A stretch of 25,089 nucleotides of DNA, from IMG/VR virus record IMGVR_UViG_3300048116_000006, positions 1-25,089 of that record; one strand, given 5' to 3'. A model generated the notes under the pieces. The model was not told the origin of the DNA and did not search any database. It worked only from the letters and a program-made list of their open reading frames with translations. This document shows positions 19,287 through 25,089 of the stretch, piece by piece. The position numbers and the translations under genes are program-made. Numbering within the stretch: position 1 is the stretch's first letter; every line of letters starts with the position of its first letter. This DNA is from a virus.

Positions 19287-19490
19287 TCACTCAGATGCTG
19301 ATCGGATGTCTTTAGCAATTCCTTCGACAGCAGTTGCAGAGCCTTTGCCTATACCCTTAGCGGTATCGGTAACCATAGTCTGTGCTGAGTCTACAGTGCT
19401 GGTGACAATCTCTTGCGACCCATCAATAGCGCCGTTGAAGGTGTTACAGCCAGCTAGGGCCAATAAAACGATTGGAAATAAAATTTTCAT
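19287..19490 (-). CDS. Small lipoprotein
   Basis: A 67-residue protein with a classical lipoprotein signal: MKILFPIVLLALAGC, lipobox LAGC with Cys at residue 15. The mature part is about 53 residues, rich in Ser, Thr, Ala and Asp, with repeating VDSAQTMVTDTAKGIGKGSA-like helical segments reminiscent of entericidin-type small lipoproteins. In a lysis cluster it might be an outer-membrane spanin subunit, but it lacks the Pro-rich character of Rz1. An alternative is a virion-linked or superinfection-blocking lipoprotein. GGAG is seven bases before the ATG. Confidence 0.75.
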   Translation of the reverse strand: MKILFPIVLLALAGCNTFNGAIDGSQEIVTSTVDSAQTMVTDTAKGIGKGSATAVEGIAKDIRSASE

Positions 19491-19502
19491 TTGTTGCTCC
19501 AG

Positions 19503-19694
19503 TTATTGTAAGTCAGAATCTATTGATTCTTGGATAGTAAGTTTAGTTCTTGATTCGGTGGTTACCAAATCCATTGCCTCGCCATTATAAACAATAGGGC
19601 AACTAAAGTCGCCTGACCCTGAGTCATGGGAATAAGTGCCAGATATTCTAAGCTGGCCATCAGAGGGGGTGTCGTATGTTAGGGTAATAGCCAT
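19503..19694 (-). CDS. Small hypothetical protein after the tail tip gene
   Basis: A 63-residue acidic, beta-rich protein beginning MAITLTYDTPSDGQLRISGT, with a central SHDSGSGDFSCP turn and a C-terminal helix ending SIDSDLQ. No family recognised. It starts four bases after the stop of the large tail gene and precedes the lipoprotein gene. It could be a small tail-fibre accessory or chaperone, judged from position only. Confidence 0.6.
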   Translation of the reverse strand: MAITLTYDTPSDGQLRISGTYSHDSGSGDFSCPIVYNGEAMDLVTTESRTKLTIQESIDSDLQ

Positions 19695-19698
19695 ATCT

Positions 19699-22600
19699 CT
19701 ACTCGTTTATTGTTACGCCTGAGGTTCCAGAACCATCCCACTTAGACGCAAAGTTTGTTAAATCTCCAGAAGAAAAGTCATCCGAGAACCAGCGCCATTC
19801 TTTGCGGCCACTAGACCCTGTCCCTGTGGAAAAGATAGTAGCGGAAGATTGAGTCAAATTTACTGTGCCGCCCGTGATATCAACGTCTAAAGAGGTAAAC
19901 CAATCGTCAGCAGGAACTGTGCCATCTGATGCGTTGTAAATAATAAACCAGAATGCAGAAGTAGAGTCATCATCTACGCCACCGCTTCTGTCGCATCGAC
20001 GGTAAGCATCGCGGATAGGATGTGATTTACTATCTACTGTAAGGCTGGTAGGCGATACAGAGCCAACATCTGGGTTGCGCTCTTCACGGAAACCGTAGTA
20101 GGCGGCAGAAGTAAACAGATCACTGCCTTCAGTCACCGTAAAGGTACTCTGTGCAGTAATTTGGCTATAGGCTCCAGTCGTATCTATTTTTGCAACATTT
20201 GTCCCGTTATATGCAAAAACAAGATTGTCTGAGCCATCTACCGACATCTGCCAGGCATTAGTGCCGCTTGTGCTTGTAATGGTTGGAGACTCTAGCGTCT
20301 TATTCGTCAGGGTCTGCGTTCCAGTTAAAGTTGCAACAGTAGAGTCTATGTTCAGGGTGGCAGAGCCGCTGGTAGCGCCACCTGATAGACCTGTACCTGC
20401 AACCACAGCAGTAATATCGCCGGTGTTAGTGGTATACCCAGAATCGTTAGTCCACTGCGAGATGTTGCCTGATTTGTTGGTCAGGGTCGCTGTGCTAGAG
20501 GCTGTCAAATACGTTGATAGATCAGGCGGGGTATAAGTAAACACGCCATTAGTATTATTGTAAGCTAGGTTAGCTGTGCCAGCAGATGCAACTGTAGCAG
20601 AAAGATCAGTTAAGGATATTCCTCCACCACCGCCAGACTGTGCTACCCAAGAGAACGACCCATCGCCATCAGACGCTAACACCTGACCAGACGTTCCGTC
20701 ACCTGATACATTGAGCTGTGTCGCGCCAATGCCATTATCGGTTACATTAAGAGTTGCAGAGCCGCTAGTAGCACCACCTGACAGGGCAGTCCCAGCTACA
20801 ACCGCAGTGATGTCGCCTGTGTTTGCTGTAAAGCCATCAGGGTTGCTTGCAGGATAATAACCAGCAGTAGCGTGATTTCCCCAACTATAGGCTGTATTCC
20901 AGTTAGTAGAGTTCCCACCAGTTGCGGTGACTGTTCCAGTAACGTCTATTCCAGTAGATGTGACCTCTAGCTTTTCTGAGCCTGAATGGAATAGCTGAAC
21001 ACCGCCGTTGCTTTCAAACTTGGCCATGTCATTGTTGCCAGCCCCGCCACGAAGGTTAATGTGCGTCCCGTTGGTCTCAATGTTTAGCGAGCCAGTGCCT
21101 GTGTCTTGGATATAAGACAGAGTGCCACTGTGAAAAATCTTTAGATCATTACTATCACCAAATTGCGCGATATCATCATCATCAAAACTTATATTGTTCC
21201 CGCCGGTAGTGTTACCAATAGCTAAAGTTTGGGCTAATGATTCATTGCCGCCACCTGAAGCAGTGCTTGAAATAGTACCATCAGAGGCAATCGTTATATT
21301 GGTTCCTGCGGTTAAAGAGGCTACTACATTAGTTGTGTCAGTCACATCTGCGCTGGCTTCTATGCTATCTAGTTTGGCTCCATCAGTGGCTACGTCTCGC
21401 CCATCAAACGTGCTATTAGTGGTTATAGGCCCAGTCATAGCACCCCCCGCTTTAGGGAGTGCCGCATCAGCAGTTGTGCCTTGTGCAACAGTAGCGTAGT
21501 CAGCAGAGTCAAAGGCTTTAACTTGTGCTAGGTTAGTAACCTCACTGTCCATCAAAGCACCAGCGGCTGTAACATTAGTAGTATCTGTTACATCTGCATT
21601 AGCTTCTATACCGTCTAGCTTAGTGCCGTCAGTGGCTACGTCACGACCATCAATTGTGCTGGTAGTGGTGAGCGCACCTGACAGGCTAAGTGATGGAATC
21701 GTTACCGCGTGGCTAAAGTCAAACTCATCGTTTGTCGCGTCCCACAAGATCGTCGCGTCAGTTGTAGAATTTACCGCGTCTTGAATGGTAATACCTGCGC
21801 CATTAGCAGAAGCAGAAGTATCGCCCGCGCCAAAGTTTAGGGTAATGTTTTTATCTTTAACGTCCAGCGTAGTTGTGTTGATAGTGGTGGTAGTTCCGTT
21901 AACCGTCAGGTCGCCAGAGATAATCAGGTTATTACTAAACGTATGGTTGCCGGATATAGTGCTGTCTAGGTTAAGCGTAACGTCCCCAGAAGTGCCGCCA
22001 CCCGTTAGGTTAGTTCCGGCATTGACCGCCGTTATATCGCCTTCTGGTATGCCTTGTGAGCCTGTACCGTTTTCTACATAAAACCTAGTTCCAGCAGAGG
22101 TGATAGATATTATTCTCTGAGCGTTAGAGTCAACGTGATTGTCGTTGGTATTGTAGCTTGTGTCTGTAGTGCTTATCTCTGTTTTAAATAGATAGGTTGT
22201 CCCAGACACAGAGCCTGCAAGATCGTCAAGGGTTGCAGTCAGAATGGTAAATCCATCAGCATCAACGCTACCAAGTGATCTAGTTATGTAAGCGTATGCG
22301 TTTAACTCTGACCCAAACTCAAACACAGAAGTGTCAGCCTGATACTGAGTAGACGTAGGCGTTCCGGTTGTTCTGGTATAAGCCTGGCTTGCTAACTGCG
22401 TATAGCTTCCTGCGCTTTGCTCTTTGTAGAGAATCTTTATAGTAAAATTCTCAGGAATATCTGAAAGAGCGTCAGCACCAGATACTGTAGAACTTCCAAA
22501 AAAGGCGCTGTTCAGTTTTGCTTTTACGGTTAGATCGGTCTCATCAACTAAAACAATAGTCTCAACGTCGGCATCATTATCTAAAGTATCTGCAATAGTT

Positions 22601-24519
22601 GTGACAGATGTTCCGGTCACGCTAGATATCTGCGTTAGAGCCTCATCGGTAAAGCCATCTGAAGAACTAAAGAAAACGCTCCCATCATTCCTATAAATGG
22701 TGATGTTTCTTGCGGTAACGTGGCCTTCTCCGTCAACGGTAAACCCTGCGGCACCTTCGTTTTCATTACCTGCAAATATTCTGATATCTGTTGCGCTTCT
22801 TGCCGGTATAGCAACATCTGCGGCATTCACTATCGCGCTGGGGGAGTTTGCATTATTTACAGATCGAACATAAACATTGTAAGTTTTTGCGCTTGTGTTT
22901 TTAATCCCCTGAATGTCAAAGGATGTGCCGGTAGTTGTTGCAGTTTTGTAATTGCTATCTGTTGATTGTTTCCAGCCTACAATATAATGATCAACAAAAG
23001 CGTCGGCAGAAGCTATCCAGCTAACGCCAATCTGCGGCATCGGCATGCCGTCGCCGTTTATGTATGTTTCGGCAGATGCTTGTACAGAGGTTGGAGGAAC
23101 CGCTTTCCCATCGTATATATCAACTTCACCGCCGCCAAGATATACAGATTCTTCTTCTTTCTCCCAGTCGTATATTGTTGAAGATGTCTCAATTGCGTCT
23201 ACGTTTACAACTAGCCCACCAGTGGGGGATATGTCTAGGTTGTAGCCGGTTACCTCAAATATTTTTGATGACCAGCCGATTTTCTGGTTAGTTACCATAA
23301 TCGTATCACCAGCTTTAAACTTTAAAGCGGCGAGATTGCACGGCACAATAATCTGCGCTTGCTGGCGAGACTGCAACAAGACGCGCTTGGCTATCCTTTG
23401 CGCCCTTACATGGTTTGTGGTAAATGCTAACGGCATATCCAGATATATCGGGTCGCCATCCTCAACGCTATAACTGCTTGATATTACAGGCGGGTAATCT
23501 GCTGTCTGGTATTTATCGTCCTCGCTGTTAAATACTCCCTTCACGCCGTTATACAAAGAACGCCTACTCTGCTTTGTCTTTATCTGCATAGCCCCAACCA
23601 TCACAGATTCATCAATAGTCACTGTCGGCGCAACATACTTAGAAGCCGATATAAAATATTCCCCGCCTGAATGTATTAGCCTTCCTGCCATCGAAGTCAA
23701 CAACCCTTCGATATTGGCTTGCCGTGAAGTTCCGGTATCAATGACTCCATCGCAAGTAAATTGCTTTTGCGTTCCACCTGCCTCAAGGTCTACGTCTTCA
23801 TCGCAAACTTCCTGTGCTAATTCCAGAGCGTCAGAGTTAATATTAGAAGCTGACTCTGCTAGGCCGTATTTTGAGTCGAGCAGGTAATCACGCACAATTA
23901 GGGCTGGGTTTTGCGACCACTCAGTTGTGCTGTTTGATGGGTTGTAAACTTTCTTGCCTCTGACTAGTGCAGAGATATTAGGGAGGCCGTTTGAATACTG
24001 CTCATTATCCCACTCTAGTTTGGCGTAAATGTAGGCCGTATCTAATAGCTTATGATCTGCAGTCCATTTTGTAGAATCAGAAACCAAAGTCGAATCTGCT
24101 TCAGTCTGCGACCCATCGTGAAGCCCAAAGTGAATATAATTTGACCACGGCGAGACAAAGTTTCCGTTGTCCCAGACCTTCTCATCGTTGAAATATATTT
24201 CCTCAAACGCATCAATCTCATGACCAGCGATTGCGATAACAAGGTGGACATATTCGTTATCGTCTCCGGTCGTATCTATAAAGACAATAGTACCGCCAAC
24301 CCTTGCCCGTCCATAAATTATTTTTCTGCTAGCCGCAGGGTCTCTAACGGTAGTTGAAAGCCCAGAAAGTTGGCTACCCACATCTAAGGAAGGGGCCAAC
24401 GCCCTTGAAACCATAGACAGACCAGCGCCTATAGCAAACGCAACAAATAGGTTTATACTTGATTGGGCAATAACTGCCCCAGCAACGGAAGCTAAACCTG
24501 CTATTAATGCTACTGCCAT
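19699..24519 (-). CDS. Tail tip / central fibre protein (lambda J-like N-terminus) with repeat-rich fibre
   Basis: A 1606-residue tail protein. Residues 1-45 are hydrophobic (two likely membrane-active helices). About 50-450 resemble the lambda J baseplate hub (DPAASRKIIYGRARVGGTIV, HEIDAFEEIYFND, NPALIVRDYLLD, RIAKRVLLQSRQQAQIIVPC). About 475-575 are a fibronectin type III-like domain. The next part, to about 800, is mixed beta structure. The rest is a repeat-rich fibre: GDITAV-AG--LSGG-TSGSATLN occurs three times and DGRDVATDG-KLD-IEA-ADVTDTTNV twice. The C-terminal 200 residues are probably the receptor-binding or host-specific end. AGGAA precedes the ATG. Confidence 0.88.
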   Translation of the reverse strand: MAVALIAGLASVAGAVIAQSSINLFVAFAIGAGLSMVSRALAPSLDVGSQLSGLSTTVRDPAASRKIIYGRARVGGTIVFIDTTGDDNEYVHLVIAIAGHEIDAFEEIYFNDEKVWDNGNFVSPWSNYIHFGLHDGSQTEADSTLVSDSTKWTADHKLLDTAYIYAKLEWDNEQYSNGLPNISALVRGKKVYNPSNSTTEWSQNPALIVRDYLLDSKYGLAESASNINSDALELAQEVCDEDVDLEAGGTQKQFTCDGVIDTGTSRQANIEGLLTSMAGRLIHSGGEYFISASKYVAPTVTIDESVMVGAMQIKTKQSRRSLYNGVKGVFNSEDDKYQTADYPPVISSSYSVEDGDPIYLDMPLAFTTNHVRAQRIAKRVLLQSRQQAQIIVPCNLAALKFKAGDTIMVTNQKIGWSSKIFEVTGYNLDISPTGGLVVNVDAIETSSTIYDWEKEEESVYLGGGEVDIYDGKAVPPTSVQASAETYINGDGMPMPQIGVSWIASADAFVDHYIVGWKQSTDSNYKTATTTGTSFDIQGIKNTSAKTYNVYVRSVNNANSPSAIVNAADVAIPARSATDIRIFAGNENEGAAGFTVDGEGHVTARNITIYRNDGSVFFSSSDGFTDEALTQISSVTGTSVTTIADTLDNDADVETIVLVDETDLTVKAKLNSAFFGSSTVSGADALSDIPENFTIKILYKEQSAGSYTQLASQAYTRTTGTPTSTQYQADTSVFEFGSELNAYAYITRSLGSVDADGFTILTATLDDLAGSVSGTTYLFKTEISTTDTSYNTNDNHVDSNAQRIISITSAGTRFYVENGTGSQGIPEGDITAVNAGTNLTGGGTSGDVTLNLDSTISGNHTFSNNLIISGDLTVNGTTTTINTTTLDVKDKNITLNFGAGDTSASANGAGITIQDAVNSTTDATILWDATNDEFDFSHAVTIPSLSLSGALTTTSTIDGRDVATDGTKLDGIEANADVTDTTNVTAAGALMDSEVTNLAQVKAFDSADYATVAQGTTADAALPKAGGAMTGPITTNSTFDGRDVATDGAKLDSIEASADVTDTTNVVASLTAGTNITIASDGTISSTASGGGNESLAQTLAIGNTTGGNNISFDDDDIAQFGDSNDLKIFHSGTLSYIQDTGTGSLNIETNGTHINLRGGAGNNDMAKFESNGGVQLFHSGSEKLEVTSTGIDVTGTVTATGGNSTNWNTAYSWGNHATAGYYPASNPDGFTANTGDITAVVAGTALSGGATSGSATLNVTDNGIGATQLNVSGDGTSGQVLASDGDGSFSWVAQSGGGGGISLTDLSATVASAGTANLAYNNTNGVFTYTPPDLSTYLTASSTATLTNKSGNISQWTNDSGYTTNTGDITAVVAGTGLSGGATSGSATLNIDSTVATLTGTQTLTNKTLESPTITSTSGTNAWQMSVDGSDNLVFAYNGTNVAKIDTTGAYSQITAQSTFTVTEGSDLFTSAAYYGFREERNPDVGSVSPTSLTVDSKSHPIRDAYRRCDRSGGVDDDSTSAFWFIIYNASDGTVPADDWFTSLDVDITGGTVNLTQSSATIFSTGTGSSGRKEWRWFSDDFSSGDLTNFASKWDGSGTSGVTINE
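20361..20824 (-). repeat. Diverged direct repeats in the fibre-coding region (GDITAV unit)
   Basis: The segment 20361-20427 recurs in diverged form at 20756-20824, both coding for NTGDITAVVAGT and GGATSGSATLN. A more distant third copy lies near 21970-22045. Base changes are mostly at third codon positions, so the repeats have been kept for protein structure (a fibre repeat) rather than by recent duplication. Confidence 0.7.
21371..21660 (-). repeat. Diverged direct repeats in the fibre-coding region (DGRDVATDG unit)
   Basis: Segments 21371-21413 and 21620-21660 share the bases CAGTGGCTACGTC and code for DGRDVATDG-KLD-IEA-ADVTDTTNV. They flank an AALPKAGGAMTGPITT-type motif commonly seen in phage fibres. 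About 250 bases separate the copies, a place where recombination could shorten or lengthen the fibre. Confidence 0.65.
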
Positions 24520-24520
24520 T

Positions 24521-24976
24521 TTACTTTCCTAAAAATTTTGAATAGACGCGCTCTATTAAATCAAAGCCCATGCCTAGCATAAGTTTATCAAAGGGAATGT
24601 GTACCTTTGTATTTATCATCATCAAAGAAACGCCAGACTCTCGACAATATTCTTCTGCATACTTGATTAATTTATAACCAGTTGCACCGGCCCTGCTATC
24701 AGGCAAAACAAACACAACATCATTTACCGCAAAAAAGTGATCTTGATAGTGAATACTTTTATTGATTACCAAGACAAAATAACCAACCAACTTACCATTA
24801 TCTCGTGCAGTGAATATCTTTAATATCCCTGCCGTATCCAACCTAGAGTATTCCTTCCAATCAGGGTTTAATTTTATCTTGCCCTGATTTAACGCAACAA
24901 GCCGCCAGTGTTCCTCAAGTAGCGGCTTTATATCTTGCTTAACATTTAACAGACTTTCGTGCTGTATCTTTATCAC
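24521..24976 (-). CDS. GNAT-family N-acetyltransferase inside the tail cluster
   Basis: A 151-residue GNAT-fold protein: strands around LKIFTARDNGKLVGYFVLVI, HFFAVNDVVFVLPDSRAGAT containing the acetyl-CoA pyrophosphate loop (R95-x-G-A-T-G100), then the KLIKYAEEYCRESG helix and MGFDLIERVYSKFLG. Such acetyltransferases occur in many phage tail or head clusters; targets are usually unknown. The start is GTG at 24976, overlapping the upstream stop as GTGA. It might modify a host protein or a tail component; sequence does not tell. Confidence 0.8.
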   Translation of the reverse strand: MIKIQHESLLNVKQDIKPLLEEHWRLVALNQGKIKLNPDWKEYSRLDTAGILKIFTARDNGKLVGYFVLVINKSIHYQDHFFAVNDVVFVLPDSRAGATGYKLIKYAEEYCRESGVSLMMINTKVHIPFDKLMLGMGFDLIERVYSKFLGK

Positions 24977-25089
24977 ATTTGCGGCCTTATATCCGGTCTC
25001 TGCCCGTCACCCGCGCCAGTTCCTTGCGATGTTGGGGAAGGTCTGCCCCAGAAGATTTGCAGTTCTTGAATAGCAGTTACAAATTCAAA
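24973..25089 (-). CDS. 3' end of a phage tail-region gene, cut by window edge
   Basis: An open frame enters from the right edge and ends at TGA (24975-24973). The 38 visible residues begin FEFVTAIQELQIFWGRP and continue with a Gly/Pro-rich, flexible tail ending RPDIRPQM. Too little remains to assign a family. The GTGA overlap with the acetyltransferase shows one operon with the tail genes, so a structural or tail assembly protein is likely. Confidence 0.5.
   Translation of the reverse strand, partial: FEFVTAIQELQIFWGRPSPTSQGTGAGDGQRPDIRPQM

Noticed and set aside
22720-23291. Several plus-strand frames within the tail tip gene
   Set aside because: They are antisense to a long, well-supported gene, overlap each other in different frames and are Cys/Ser-rich in an unnatural way.

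Overview
This window is part of a tailed double-stranded DNA bacteriophage genome. Every confidently called protein gene lies on the minus strand, so the genes are described right to left, in the direction of transcription. The set of a lambda J-like tail tip protein, HK97-fold (N4 gp56-type) capsid, DUF4055-type portal, ATPase/nuclease terminase and NinB/NinG recombination proteins points to a siphovirus of a Gram-negative, probably gammaproteobacterial host. Several small proteins resemble families I associate with marine phages, but the host is inference. I see no integrase, tRNA, rRNA, CRISPR array or insertion sequence, and no DNA polymerase or replicative helicase inside the window.

Layout in transcription order. 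(1) 25089-19503: end of a tail gene, a GNAT acetyltransferase, a 1606-residue tail tip/fibre protein with internal repeats, and a small protein. (2) 19490-17814: lysis region with a lipoprotein, a coiled-coil membrane protein, a small tail-anchored protein, a holin-like protein and an M15 peptidase endolysin, closed by an intrinsic terminator. (3) 17753-14774: early genes behind two copies of one promoter/operator unit, with a recombination operon of DUF1071-type annealing protein, YqaJ-type exonuclease and SSB-like protein, then a small HTH regulator. (4) 14769-10536: a third unit and long leader, then a PD-(D/E)XK-like nuclease, a replication-associated domain protein, NinB, a metallophosphoesterase, a DUF3310 protein and NinG. 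(5) 10521-9498: a fourth unit and small genes. (6) 9342-9119: two tiny ORFs and a promoter-like sequence. (7) 9087-6044: a DNA hypermodification cassette of helical protein, GT32-type glycosyltransferase, ParB-like protein, TET-associated glycosyltransferase and TET/JBP dioxygenase. (8) 6051-1: terminase subunits, portal, head morphogenesis protein, an 18-residue lysine-rich peptide, scaffold, major capsid protein and connector.

Two systems stand out. The first is the TET/JBP cassette, coupled by stop/start overlaps from 9087 through to the terminase genes. It suggests that the virion DNA carries an oxidised and glycosylated base, probably as protection against host nucleases. The second is a regulatory network: four copies of an imperfect palindrome overlapping a TTTACT -35 box, three of them with a shared leader, plus a small HTH protein whose gene appears to be fully covered by an opposite-strand transcript. 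That transcript has its own promoter-like sequence and a GNRA-loop terminator, which is the only feature in the window facing the other way.
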